A stretch of 64,000 nt of DNA, taken from the NCBI RefSeq assembly GCF_902806685.2, contig NC_048563.1:5632423-5696422 (forward strand), in the 5' to 3' direction. Positions 43,975 through 55,621 of this stretch are shown in pieces (position 1 is the first letter of the stretch; each line of letters opens with the position of its first letter). This DNA is from Maniola hyperantus. Its lineage: Eukaryota; Arthropoda; Insecta; Lepidoptera; Nymphalidae. The position numbers and the translations under genes are program-made. Below the pieces are notes generated by a model that was given only the letters and a program-made list of their open reading frames with translations, had not been told where the DNA came from and searched no databases.

Positions 43975-44062
43975 AAATCCTAAATTGCCCATGTAGGGAA
44001 TCAAATCCGGGACCTCCCATTTGTAAGACCGCAGCGCTTAAAACTGCGCCAGGGAGGTCGTC
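43975..44062 (-). mobile_element. SINE S2 head fragment
   Basis: tRNA-like head complement ending tgcgccagggaggtcgtc. Confidence 0.55.
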
Positions 44063-44104
44063 AAACACCACCACCAATAGCCTATCACCACTTCTGTCAT
44101 CTGT

Positions 44105-44275
44105 TATAAGTCCCGCAAATTGCTAATGCTCGTATGGCCGCCATTTTAGTGACATCAGCACTAGACTGAAGTTTCGAGTTGATGGTATATTTTTATTTCG
44201 GCTGACGTCAAAATGACGTCATTTCGATGTTAATGAGACATGGTTCCAGCGCAATAGCAATTTGCGGGACTTATA
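44105..44275. mobile_element. MITE M3 with paired CRE palindromes
   Basis: Perfect terminal inverted repeats TATAAGTCCCGCAAATTGCT at both ends. The interior has TGACGTCAaaaTGACGTCA. Copies: 62467-62627, 63241-63400 and a half at 29985-30068. Confidence 0.8.
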
Positions 44276-44395
44276 GTACAACGACACAAGTATACCTACT
44301 TAATCAAAATCAGTCTAAAACCAAACATAATCGATAGGGATCAAAAATTATCTACACTTTTCACTTAAACCGACCCCTCTGTATGCAACTGACTG

Positions 44396-44466
44396 ACGTT
44401 TGATGTAACGACACCGACACCGACACGACACCGGCACGCGACCGGCACGTGACCGACACGTGACGA
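44396..44466 (+). repeat. ACACCG/ACACG minisatellite
   Basis: Degenerate tandem of CGACACCGACACCGACACG-type units drifting to CGGCACGTGAC. GC-rich within AT-rich surroundings. Confidence 0.7.
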
Positions 44467-44611
44467 AACTGTGCATCTCGTTAGATTAAAGAGGGTGGTA
44501 TTGACTATGGATAAGGCTAGGTACCTACAATCGTGCATGAAAGTTTTTTGACTTCCACTTAAAAAGTAAAATAAGTATAACTCAAAATAAGTTTATTTTC
44601 TCTTATCTAAA

Positions 44612-44828
44612 TCTAATTATATAAAAGGAAAAGCTGGCTGACTGACTGACTGATTGACTGATCTATCAACACATACGGACGGATCGGGCTAAAATTTGAC
44701 ATGCAGTTAGCTATTATGACGTAGACATCCGCTAAGAAAAGATTTTTTAAAATTCAACCCCTAAGGGGGTAAAATAGGGGTTTGAAATTTGTGTGGTACA
44801 CGCGGACGAAGTCGCGGGAATAAGCTAG
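44612..44828 (+). mobile_element. Helitron-like element H-A
   Basis: TCTAATTATATAAAAGG start and gggaataagCTAG end. Confidence 0.7.
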
Positions 44829-44965
44829 TAGGATATAAGTTCAGGGGAGTATCCTATTTTATTAGTTTTATTAAAAAACTGGTCAATCCAGATAGAATAA
44901 TGTAGGGTTCCGTGGGTAATTGCTAAAAAAAATATGGTCATTATTTCTCAAGTGGTAGATAGGTT

Positions 44966-45366
44966 CTTAGGGTTCCGTACCTCAAAAGGAAAACGGATCA
45001 CTTTGTTGTCTGTCTGTCTGTCAAGAAACCTACAGGGTACTTCCCTTTGACCTAAAATCATGAAATTGGGCAGACCAGGTAGGTCTTATAGCTGACATTC
45101 GGGGAAAAATCTGAAAACCGTGAATTTGTGGTTACGTCACACACAAAAAATGAAATTGTGGTCAATTGGTCATGAACTAATAATTAGTATTTTCAATATT
45201 TGAAGTAAGTTAACATGAAAGGACTTCACCTGTGGATTCTAAAACAGATTTTTATTTATTTTTAAGCATCATAGTTTTTGAATTATCGTGCAAAATGTCG
45301 AAAAAATACGACTGTAGTACGGAACCCTTGTTGCGCGAGCCTGACTCGCACTTGGCCGATTTTTCC
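44966..45366 (+). mobile_element. R-family element
   Basis: AGGGTTCCGTACC start; end cgcacttggccgatttttcc. Confidence 0.7.
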
Positions 45367-45433
45367 TTTTCAAAAACATAGTAATTTTAAAATACATACT
45401 TATTTAACTTGCGGAGGTATACCATATAATTTT

Positions 45434-45864
45434 TTATTATTATTCAGATACAAGTTAGCCCTTGACTGCAATCTCACCTGATGGTAAGTGATGATGCAGT
45501 CTAAGATGATAGCGGGCTAACCTGGAAGGGGTATGGCAGTTTTTATTAAACCCATACCCCTTTGGTTTCTACACGGCATCGTACCGGAACGCTAAATCGC
45601 TTAGCGGCACGGCTTTGCCGGTAGGGTGGTAACTAGCCACGGCCGAAGCCTCCCACCAGACAATCTCCATGTGTTCGAGGGGGAAATCAAAAATTTTTCG
45701 ACACTTATTTGGGTTCCGTACCTCAAAAGGAAAAACGGAATCCTTATAGGATCACTTTGTTGTTTGCCTATCTGTCTGTCTGCCTGTCAAGAAACCTATG
45801 GGATACTTCCCATTGGCCTAGAACCATGAAATTTGGCAGATAGGTAGGTGTTATAGCAGACATG
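45434..45864. mobile_element. SINE S2 (reversed) followed by R-family fragment
   Basis: 45434-45664 (-) runs from ttattcagatacaagttagc to gaagcctcccaccagac. 45710-45864 (+) is an R-family 5' third. Confidence 0.65.
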
Positions 45865-46175
45865 GCTTTTACATTAGAAAGTTAATAATGCTAACCGAAA
45901 TAAGTAGAATAGCAAATTAACAATAATGTTATATCAATTTTTGCCCCCATACAAAACCCATGGGTGCCACAAACCATGATATATCTCCCTAATTTATGTC
46001 TCACGCGTGTCATGGGGGTCCTGGACCAACCGGAAGCCGGGTTAGGGGGTGCGATGACCCCATGGGGTCTCGCTTATCGTGTGGGATACTACGATTTGTT
46101 ATTAATTTGATGACCTTACTGGTGCAGCGATTAGAAACTTGCCTGAGATTTGGAGTTCGATTTCTGGTTAGAAAA

Positions 46176-46403
46176 TCTAATTATATAAAAGGAAAAGCCG
46201 ACTGATTGACTGACTGACTGAATGATCTATCAACGCACAGCTCAAACTACTTGAACGGATCGGGCTGAAATTTGGCATGAAAATAGCTATTATGACGTAG
46301 GCATCCGTTAAGAAAGGATTTTTGAAAAGTCAACCCCTAAGGGGTGAAATAGGGGTTTGAAATGTGTGTAGTCCACGCGGACGAAGTCACGAGCATAAGC
46401 TAG
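46176..46403 (+). mobile_element. Helitron-like element H-A
   Basis: TCTAATTATATAAAAGG start, hairpin and aagCTAG end. Confidence 0.7.
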
Positions 46404-46901
46404 TATATAATTAGAATTTATATTTGCTACGGCAAAATTAATATTTATATTTAAGTAGGTACAAAATATACGATATAAATACAGATTAGAACATATTTTT
46501 ATTCAAAAATGTAATTGTATTATAAGCATATTGTGTCAAAAATTATGCGTTGTATGTTTTTTGACTTAACACCACAACTTTTTCCAAAATCCCGACCCCA
46601 AGAGATAACAAATTGTAAAATGAGTCCCTCTTCATTCCCTCGCGAGGGATTTGTTAATATAATCCTTTGACAATCAAATGTGCTATGGGAAATAAATTAA
46701 AAGCTGGTTCCCAAAAAGGGACGATTCAATACGCCATGTAAGCTTTTTTATTTTCCCCCCAAAAATACGATTTTTTATGTCCGAGGTAAGGATTAAAACC
46801 ATTCTGCCTAAGTTTTTCTCTGTGTTTTAAAGTAGGTGCCTACGATGCCGCTTAGAAGAGGCCGATAAGGCGTATGGGTTTAATCATTGACTTATATTAT
46901 A
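46404..46901. other. AT-rich stretch, no gene recognised
   Basis: Unique-looking; contains a tcgcgaggga/ccctcgcgaggg palindrome near 46640. Confidence 0.3.
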
Positions 46902-47090
46902 CTAGCTGATCCCCGCGGCTTCGCCCGCGTAGATTTAGGTTTTTAAAGATCCCGTATAGCCTATGTCACTCAGGAATAATGTAGCTTTCTACTGGTGAAA
47001 GAATTTTTAAAATCGGTTCAGTAGTTCCAAAGATTACCCCCTACAAACAAACTTAACGACATTACCTCTTTATGTAAAAGTATAGATATA
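46902..47090 (-). mobile_element. Helitron-like element H-C
   Basis: CTAGctgatccccgcggctt (3' end reversed) to aaagtatagatatag. Confidence 0.6.
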
Positions 47091-47322
47091 GATTACATCG
47101 TATAGACAGGGTTATTGAACAAACAAAATGGCACCGACTCATTGGTGCTATAGCCACAATGCAACCTCAGTGACGTCTGGATTTCAAACGGGTCGTTCAT
47201 TAGTATCTAAGAGGTGGCGCTGATTTATTTGGTTTCTAAACCGTGAAAAATTTTGTTCGCTTGACCATATCTTATCATTTATATCGATGGGTTTAATAAA
47301 CTATTTTTTTTTAAATGTATAG

Positions 47323-47512
47323 GTTGCACGAACTATGTGCCCTGCCCATTGCCACTTCAGCTTCGCAACCCGTTGAACTATGTCGGTTACTCTAGTTCTC
47401 CTACGGATCTCCTCATGTCAGATTTGATCGCGAAGAGAAACTCCGCACATAGCTCTCTCCATCGCCCGCTGAGTGACTCTGAGCTCTCTTATGACGCTCA
47501 TTGTTAGCGATA
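47323..47512 (-). pseudogene. RTE-like LINE C-terminal fragment
   Basis: tgcccattgccacttcagct and ctccatcgcccgctgagtga (reverse strand KWQWAG, RAME motifs). Confidence 0.55.
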
Positions 47513-47517
47513 CCTAA

Positions 47518-47918
47518 TCATTATCATGAACAACCCATCGCCGGCTCACTACAGAGCACGGGTCTCCTCTCAGGTTGCGAATTGGCAGACTTTAGTTAAT
47601 TAATATAATCATCATGATCAACCTATCACCCGCTCTCTACAGAGCACAGGTCTCCTCTCTGAGTGAGAAGGGTTTTGGCCATAGTCTACCACGCTGGCCA
47701 AGTGCGGATTGGCAGACTTCATACACCTTTGAAAACATTATGGAGAACTCTCAGGCATGCAGGTTTCCGATGTATTCCTTCACCGTTAAAGCAAATAATA
47801 TTTTAATTACTTAAAAACGCACGTCATAACCCCGAAAAGTTAGAGGTGCGTGCCCGGGATCGAACCCCCGACCTCCGATTGGAAGGCGGACGTCCTAACC
47901 ACTAGGCTATCACAGCTT
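47518..47918 (-). mobile_element. SINE S1 tail scrap plus full S1 copy
   Basis: 47518-47605 is a 3' scrap. 47606-47918 is a complete reversed copy with (GAT) tail and head ggctatcacagct. Confidence 0.75.
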
Positions 47919-48452
47919 ATAATAATATAATACCTACATGCAATAACTACATAAGATAAACTAAACACAAAACCTGCTTTTCACTTTCCAAGTCGGTGAA
48001 ACAATACCCCACCTTTCGCCACACTAATTGAAGTCAGTCAGTCATAAATCCATTTCTTCTTAATAATGAAAGCAACCACTTAGCAAATCGATTTTTTTCA
48101 CGCTGCTTTCGCCACTCCCCCTGTAGGTTGCACCACGGGGGATCTATCAATGTACAGTTAGAAAAAAAAACACTCAGAAATTTCATACTTTATTTTTTTT
48201 AAAGCACTCTCTTGAAAGCTCAGGGGGATATTTCCTTGCAATAATACTCGAGAATCATATCAAACTCATATTTTATTCTTTGTATGCTTTTACTTATTAT
48301 CTCATCTCATAATCATATAATCACATAATCACAATATAACAACTTCATAACTTAAACACTATCGCACCATAATTAACATATGAACACAACTATGATTGAC
48401 AAAAGACTGAGCTCTGGTTATCCAAAACATCTGTATTAAATGCAAGTCGTTA

Positions 48453-48702
48453 CCACTTCCAAACAGTAATAATTGCCTTTGTCAATATACGTCTTTTTAT
48501 GCAACGTATATTGACAAAAGATAATGACATATTTGATAAGGTATATTGACGTGCCTACACTGTAGTTTTCATGACATCCACTTCCGGACAATAATAATTA
48601 CTTTTGTCAATATACGTCTTGTCATGAAACGTATATTGACAACAGTATAACGACATGTTCAATAAGGTATATTGACGTGGCTACACTGTTGTTTCATGAC
48701 GT
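48453..48702. repeat. 125-bp tandem dimer, each unit with a 14-15 bp stem hairpin
   Basis: Units 48453-48577 and 48578-48702. Unit 1 stem TTTGTCAATATACGT (48478-48492) pairs with 48504-48518. Unit 2 stem 48603-48617 pairs with 48629-48642 over 14 bp. A third TATATTGACGT follows in each unit. Confidence 0.85.
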
Positions 48703-48817
48703 TGTATACTGGCAAGTGATAAGAATAATAATTATCCCCGAAATTCTAACACTCTACTATTAGTTAGTTTGATTCTATTTATTTGACCAATACTTAAAAA
48801 TATCCATACAAGTCGAG

Positions 48818-49217
48818 TCAGACTCACGCAGCGAGGGTTCCGTACTACAGTCGTATTTTTACGATAATTTGCACGATAAATCAAAAACTACTATGCATAA
48901 AAATAAATAAAATCTGTTTTAGAATGTACAGGTAAAGCCCTTTTATATGATACCACACTTGGTATAATAATCTTACTTTGAAAGTTGAAAATACTAATTA
49001 ATTACTTCTTCATGAGCACATTTTAACAATTTTTTTTGTGATGTAACCACAAATTCACGGTTTTCGGATTTTTCCCTTTATGTCTGCTAGAAGACCTACC
49101 TACCATGCAAAATTTCATGATTCTAGATCAACGGGAAGCCTATAGGTGTTCTTGACAGACAACGACAAACAGACGGACAGACAGACAGACAACGAAGTGA
49201 TCCTAATAACCCTAAAA
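48818..49217 (-). mobile_element. R-family element
   Basis: Reverse copy; 5' terminus eroded. Confidence 0.65.
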
Positions 49218-49489
49218 AATATTCAGTATGATAGATTTTAAACAAGCTTTTGCCTACAGATTTGACAATAGTCCAAAAAATTAAAGGTAGGTATCATAAT
49301 TTTTCAAACGTGTTTTTTTGCTGTTGGTACTCAGTAAAAGTATTTTATAGAGGGGGAATCTAAATAGGCTTATAATATCGCAGCATGTCGAAAATATTTG
49401 TATTATGACTTTAGAATTTAGATAGAAAAAAAATTATAAACTAAACATTTTTTGACTCAGGAGATTGGCTTTTCCAAGTATTTTGTGAT

Positions 49490-49797
49490 AAGCTGCCATA
49501 GCCTAGTGGTTAGGACATCCGCCTTCTAATCGAAGGTCGGGGGTTCGATCCCGGGCACGCACCTCTAACTTTTCAGAGTTACGTGCGTTTTAATTAATTA
49601 AAATATCACTTGCTTTAGCGGTGAAGGAAAACATCGTGAGGAAACCTGCATGCCTGAGAGTTCTCCATAATGTTCTCAAAGGTGTGTCTACCAATCCGCA
49701 CATGGCCAGCGTGGTAGACTATGACCAAAAACCCTTTTAACTCTGGGAGGAGACCCATGCTCTGCCGACGATGGGTTGATCATGATGATGATTATGA
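49490..49797 (+). mobile_element. SINE S1, full copy
   Basis: gccatagcctagtggttagg head through ttgatcatgatgatgattat tail. Confidence 0.8.
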
Positions 49798-49916
49798 AGT
49801 ATTTTGCAATTGTGCACTGTGGAGTCTACATCCCCTGAAGAGGCTCCGGAGTGAAACATACCTAACGTTTTCTAGAATTTCTAGAAGATTTGTGTGGTGT
49901 TGTGTGTTGGTGGTGT

Positions 49917-50344
49917 TTTTAGGGTTCCGTACCTCAAAAGGAAAAACGGAACCCTTATAGGATCGCTTTGTTGTCTGTCTGTCGGTCTGTCAAGAAACCT
50001 ACAGGGTACTTCCCGTTGACCTAGAATCATGAAATTAAGCAGGTAGGTAGGTCTTATAGCAGACATTCAGGGGAAAATCTGAAAACCGTGAATTTGTGGT
50101 TACATCACACAAAAAAATTAAATTGTGGTCTCATGTGAACTAATAATAATTAGTATTTTCAATTTTCAAAGTAATATAAATATTAAGTGGGGTATCATAT
50201 GAAAGGTCTTCACCTGTGCATTCTAAAACAGATTTTTTTATGCATCATTGTTTTTGAATTATCGTGCAAAATTACGAAAAAAATTCGTCTGTAGTACGGA
50301 ACCCTCGTTGCGCGAGCCTGACTGGCACTTGGCCGGTTTTGATC
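49917..50344 (+). mobile_element. R-family element
   Basis: AGGGTTCCGTACC ... GCACTTGGCCGGTTTT, full length. A Helitron H-D 3' scrap follows to about 50420. Confidence 0.75.
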
Positions 50345-50719
50345 TCGGAAAATCAAAGAATTCCTACGGCATTTTCAAACCTAAATACACGCGGACGAAA
50401 TTGCGGGCATCAGCTTGTAGTCCTTGCAGAGCGTACATACAAACCATCATAGTACCTACCTAGTTTGTAATACAACCGTATATTGGGACTAAAATGAGAT
50501 CAAGGGGGTAAGGAGGGGTAGAATCATTTACGTAGGGGTACTCGCCCCTGTGCTATGCACCAGTGGAATCAATCAGGGAACTAAAGGTCAAAGCGGGACT
50601 TAAGGTGCGTTTTAATTAGTTAAGGCCTCCTTCGGCGGTGTTCCCATTAGATTACAACATGGGGTCATTCGAGGGGCGGACCAACAAATTCCTGAAAGGC
50701 CCGCAACGCATATGTAGTT

Positions 50720-50984
50720 CCTCTGAAAACCGTGAATTTGTGGTTACATCACACAAAAAAAAATTGTGGTCATGAACTAATAATAATAATTAGTATTTTC
50801 AATTTTCTAAGTAAGATAACTATATCAAGTGGGGTATCCTATGAAAGGTCTTCACCTGACCATTCTAAAACAGATTTTTATTTATTTTTATCATAGTTTT
50901 TGAATTATCCTGCAAAATGTCGAAAAAATACGACTATAGTACGGAACCCTCATTGCGCGAGCCTGACTCGCACTTGGCCGGCTT
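50720..50984 (+). mobile_element. R-family 3' part
   Basis: From ctgaaaaccgtgaatttgtg to gcacttggccggctttttt. Confidence 0.7.
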
Positions 50985-51489
50985 TTTTTGTTGTTGTTAA
51001 GAAGACCTTTTTCGTCTCTCCTGGGTTTATTTTCCGCAAATAATATTAAATCTCTTTTTAATTATTAAATTATTATTGTTCTTCTCTTCTTCTTCTTCTT
51101 CTCAAGTCGACGGTCACCTCATATACGGGAAGCCCAAAAAGCCGCAACCGCGATAGCTCGATCGGTAGCCTCGTGTAAAAATAACAATACAAAAATATAT
51201 TCGTTCGTTCGTTCGTAAGTAATTCATTTAAGAATGTTAGTTTAGGTTTATATGTATTTATTTTAAATGTTAGGTCAGTCTTCAGGCTGTGGTAGTAATT
51301 AATAATAAGTAGGTATATAGGTATTTTTTTAAAATGTTACTTTAGATATAATTTTTTTTGAAGAAGTACATATTATGTTACACTAGCGTATTAGGAATAA
51401 GCCTGGAAAGCTAGATGTAAGTGTTGCAAAAATAAAAAAATATAAAAATATTGTTGTAAAATTTCAACTGAATCGAAAAATCAGAACTA
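50985..51489. other. Stretch without recognised gene
   Basis: (TTC)n at about 51080-51100, (TTCG)n at about 51201-51214; otherwise AT-rich. Confidence 0.3.
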
Positions 51490-52335
51490 ACAGACGTAGG
51501 TCTCTTGTAGGGATTTCCACACGCTACGGTCTTGCGCCGCCGCCATCCAGCTGCGACTCGCCTGCGATGTCGTCCGACGTAGTGGGAGGACTTCCAGCGC
51601 TGCGCTTTCCGGTGCAAATTCAAATTCAAATTCAAATTCAAATTTCTTTATTGCGAATATGGGTAAACAGTGCAGATATTAACAAAACAAAAAGGTACAG
51701 CCAAATTCTGCCTATTAGCATGCAATATGTTATGACTTATGATATACCGAACAACGTGTAGGTACATAGTTTTGATAAAATTAGTCAAATTAAATACTTA
51801 GTCACAAAAAAATACAAATTTAAATGATAATGTTACAAATGTCAAAAATTAAAATAAAACTAAAATTTCTCTACAAGGTAATCATTAATCGAGTAATATG
51901 TCTTTTCTAACAATAGTTTTTTCAATTTTATCTTAAACAAAGGAAGTTCTCGCGTCTCAATTATATATTTGGGCAAGTGATTATACAAGAGTGGCAAAAA
52001 AACTTTTGGAGAAATGAGCGGTTCTACTAGGAGGGTGCCGCAGTTTAAGCACATGCCTTTTACTATTGAAGTTTTCATATAAATTCAAGTTTTGTTTAAT
52101 AAAAATGATAGTCTCATAAATATATATACATGGCATGGTAAAAATATTATATTTCTTAAAATAGGGTTTACAACTGTCCGTCATTTTTAATCTAAATATT
52201 GCCCTTAAACATTTCTTTTGCGCTTTGAATGCAGCCTCTTTTTCTGTAGAATTACCCCAGAATATAATGCAATATCTCAACAGTGAGGCAAGGTCTCCAT
52301 TCCAGCACCTTGGGACCCCTACATCAATTTCGACA
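51490..52335 (-). pseudogene. RTE-like LINE fragment split by another LINE
   Basis: Pieces 51490-51614 and about 52288-52335 together match the contiguous stretch seen at about 55737-55882 (ccggtgcgaggtcgccattc). Confidence 0.65.
51615..52287 (-). pseudogene. CR1/Jockey-type LINE C-terminus with (AATTTG)n tail
   Basis: The minus strand encodes LLRYCIIFWGNSTEKEAAF, KKCLRAIFRLK, HLPKYIIETRELPLF and ends SINDYLVEKF. A one-nucleotide shift lies in a T-run at about 52005. AATAAAG, then about five AATTTG units form the 3' end. Confidence 0.78.
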
Positions 52336-52534
52336 CAAATCAAACTAAAAAAAAGCTTTTAAAAATCGTTAATGTACGCTACGGAGTCTAGTGACGAAAA
52401 TGGTAAAATAATAAAATGTACGTAGTCAAACCTACCCTTAAGCCACCCTAAGCTAGGGGATTGAAAAGAAATGTCGGGGCTCAAGTCGAGGCTGGGGAGT
52501 CATTATTTATTTATTATTTTACTGGTTTTACAGT

Positions 52535-52964
52535 TTTTAGGGTTCCGTACCTCAAAAGGAAAAACGGAACCCTTATAGGATCACTTTGTTGTCTGTCTGT
52601 CTGTCTGTCCGTCTGTATGTCAAGAAACCTACAGGGTACTTCCTGTTGACCTAGAATCATGAAATTTGGCAGGCAGGTAGATCATTATAGCTGACATTTG
52701 GGGAAAAATCTGAAAACCGTGAATATAGGGTTAGATCAAAAAAAATTGCGGTCATGAACTAATAATTAGTAATTTCAACTTTCGAAGTGAGATAACTATA
52801 TCAAGTGGGATATCATATGAAAGGTCTTCACCTATGCATTCTAAAACAGATTTTTATTTATTTTTATGCATCATAGTTTTTGAATTATCGTGCAAAATGG
52901 CGCAAAATACGACTGTGGTACGGAATCCTCGTTGCGCGAGCCTGACTCGCACTTGGCCGGTTTT
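52535..52964 (+). mobile_element. R-family element
   Basis: Full length, both hairpins and the AGGGTTCCGTAC end intact. Confidence 0.75.
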
Positions 52965-53016
52965 TTATTTTATTTCCTGGCCATTTTGCAGTTTTTGTCC
53001 ATACTAATATTATGAA

Positions 53017-53500
53017 CTAGCTGATGCCCGCGACTTCGTCTGCGTGGAATTAGGTTTTTTAAAAATCCCGTGGGAACTCTTTGATTTTCCGGGATAAAGA
53101 GCCTATGTCACTCTCCAAGTCTTTATAGTCCTGCAAAAAATCACGTCAATCCGTTGCACCGTTGCGACTTGATTGAAGGACAAACCAACAAACAAACACA
53201 CTTTCACATTTATAATAAGGGTAGTGATGTGAAAGTCTGTCTGCCTATCTGTCTGTCTGCTAGTTCCACGGCCCAACAGTTTAACCGATTTTGATGAAAT
53301 TTGGTACAGAGTTAGCTTACATCTCGGGGACATAGGATTCAGCGTTCCGGTACGATGCCATGTAGAAACCAAAGGGGTATGGGTTTAATAAAAACTGCCA
53401 TACCCCTTCCAGGTTAGCCCGTTTCCATCTTAGACTGCATCATCACTTACCACCATGTGAGATTTCAGTCAAGGGCTAACTTGCATCTGAATAAAAAAAA
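53017..53500. mobile_element. Helitron H-D (reversed), H-D start, SINE S2 3' part
   Basis: 53017-53226 (-) opens CTAGctgatgcccgcgactt. 53227-53340 (+) has an H-D-like tttaaccgattttgatgaa. 53341-53500 (+) is S2 ending ctgaataaaaaaaa. Confidence 0.5.
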
Positions 53501-53686
53501 CCTATATATAGAGACGAGGGACCCGCCCCGGCTTCGCTCAGGTAGCTTATTACAATTTTCGTAGGGATCGCTAATTTTTTTGAAAATAAAATATAGCCTA
53601 TGTCACTCAACAATAATGAAAGTTTCTACTGGTCATAGAATTTTCAAATCGGTTTAGTAGTTCGAGAGAAACTTTACCTCTTTATT

Positions 53687-53687
<1 letters not shown>

Positions 53688-53718
<31 letters not shown>

Positions 53719-54020
53719 GATCAACCCATCGCCGGCTCACTACAGAGCACGGGTCACCTCTCAGAGTGAGTAATGTTTTGGCCATAGTCTACCACGCTGG
53801 CCATCTGCGGATTGGTAGACTTCACACACCTTTGAGAACATTATGGAGAACTCTCAGGCATGCAGGTTTCCTCACGATGTTTTCCTTCACCGTTAAAGCA
53901 AGTGATATTTAATTAATTAAAACACACATAACTCCGGAAAGTCAGAGGTGCGTGCCCGGGATCGAATCCCCGACCTCCGATTAGAAGGCGGACGTCCTAA
54001 CCACTAGGCTATCACAGCTT
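53688..54020 (-). mobile_element. SINE S1, full copy with (CAT)n
   Basis: Plus-strand (ATC)n at 53690-53718, then the reversed S1 body, linker and head. Confidence 0.8.
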
Positions 54021-54059
54021 CAACCTCTTCACCCCTATCACTTCACCTCTTTATAATCT

Positions 54060-54243
54060 TCTATAATATAAAAATGAATCACTAAATGTGTTGCTGATCG
54101 TAAATCTCGAGAACAGCTGAACCGATTTCGCTAATTCTATTTTTATAATATTCCTTGAAGTACGAGGTTGGTTCTTATGGAGAGAAAAATTAAAAAAAAT
54201 TTAATCGACTGTTAGGCGGAACGAAGTTCGCCAGAGCAGCTAG
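54060..54243 (+). mobile_element. Helitron-like element, second type of the 36351 pair
   Basis: TCTataatataaaaatgaat ... gttcgccagagcagCTAG. Confidence 0.65.
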
Positions 54244-54261
54244 TATTAGTATAAATATTAA

Positions 54262-54832
54262 CCGCGCGATTCCCTACGAGAGATATTTAAGGAAATAGGT
54301 ATTCTTACAGTAGCTTTAATATTTACAATAATATAATTTTTGTACGACAAAACATTCACATTTACAAAAAAATCTGTGATCTCCATGATAGGCAAACTAG
54401 AAACAAAAATAAGCTAGCTACTCCTGCGCTCTGCCTCTGGAAGGTGCGAAAGTCATTTGTGGGAATGAGTGTAATATTTTATAATAAAATTCCACAAGCA
54501 ATTTTAGACTTGCCTTTACACAAGTTTAAAAAATGTGTTAAAAGTATGCTCCTAAAAAAAGCATATTATACAGTCGCAGACTATGTAAACGATAAAAAAG
54601 CTTGGATTTGACTCGCTCCAGCAATGCACGGGGCTGCAATGGCTTGTATAGTACGGTATATAATAACATTGTAAATTGAAAAATTAAAAAGAGCAACCGC
54701 CGAGTTTCTTGCTGGTTCTTCTCGGTAGGAACGGAATTCCGAACCAGTGGTAAATTAAAACTACCTGACTATTCATAAGCACTTTTAAAAAGTTTACATG
54801 AATAAAAAAAACATTCTATTCTATTATATTCT
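54262..54832 (+). pseudogene. LINE 3' fragment, near-identical to 23719-24290
   Basis: 5'-truncated copy starting ccgcgcgattccctacgaga. Carries the same frame break as 23795, the C-terminal codons, UTR and (TTCTA)n tail. Confidence 0.85.
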
Positions 54833-55065
54833 ATTACTTATGTATATATAGTAACAAAGATAAATCGTGGGTAGGGAAAAAATAATTGCATTTTTTCACC
54901 CTCTTTTTATCCAGTTTAGTTTGGGGTAGAAAAGTCAATAATAATATTGACCTTCGTGTAAAGACCAGATGGTCAAGTGCGATCGCTAAATAATTCAACT
55001 GTGAAGAAGTACAAATTGGTTTTGGATAAACTTTGTGGGGTGGAGAAATAAATTTTTAGATTTCC

Positions 55066-55527
55066 GTACCTCAAAAGGAAAAACGGAACCCGGGTTCCGT
55101 ACTGCAGTCGTATTTTTTCGACATTTTGCACAATAAATCAAAAACTATTATGGATAAAAATAAACAAAAATCTGTTTTAGAATGTACAGGTTAAACCCTT
55201 TCATATGACACCCCACTTGATATAGTAATCTTACTTTGTAAGTTAAAAATAGCAATATTTGTTCATGAACACATTTTAATTTCTTTCTTGTGTGATTCAC
55301 GGTTTTTAGATTTTTCCTTTCATATATCTGCTATAAGACCTACTTTTCTGCCAAATTTCATGGTTCTAAGTCAATGGGAAGTACCCTATAGGTTTCTTGA
55401 CAGACAGACAGACAACAAAGTGATCCTATAAGGGTTCCGTTTTTCCTTTTGAGGTACGGAACCCTAAAAATACGACTTCAGTACGAACCCTCGGTGCGCG
55501 AGCCTGACTCGCGCTTGGCCGGTTTTT
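55066..55527. mobile_element. R-family elements upstream of gene E leader
   Basis: 55066-55468 (-) full copy; 55470-55527 (+) 3' scrap ending gcgcttggccggttttt, 55 nt from the leader acceptor. Confidence 0.65.
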
Positions 55528-55582
55528 CACTATATGCACGCCAGTTGACACACATATATTTATCTCTCTCTGTTTGTTGCAG

Positions 55583-55621
55583 ATGAGGCCGCGTGCGACA
55601 AGGACGGGTAGATGCTGAGCC
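55583..55621 (+). promoter_or_regulatory. 5' leader segment of gene E with two upstream ATGs
   Basis: The exon opens directly with ATG after TTGTTGCAG and encodes an 11-codon upstream reading frame ending TGA at 55616-55618. A second ATG at 55612 is in another frame and overlaps the main start. The main ATG at 55622 has a strong context (GAGCCATGG). The upstream frames could damp translation; that is inference. Confidence 0.5.

Noticed and set aside
45996..46205. Open frame beginning MSHACHGGPGPTGS
   Set aside because: No splice sites, family resemblance or codon pattern; runs into an H-A element at its end.
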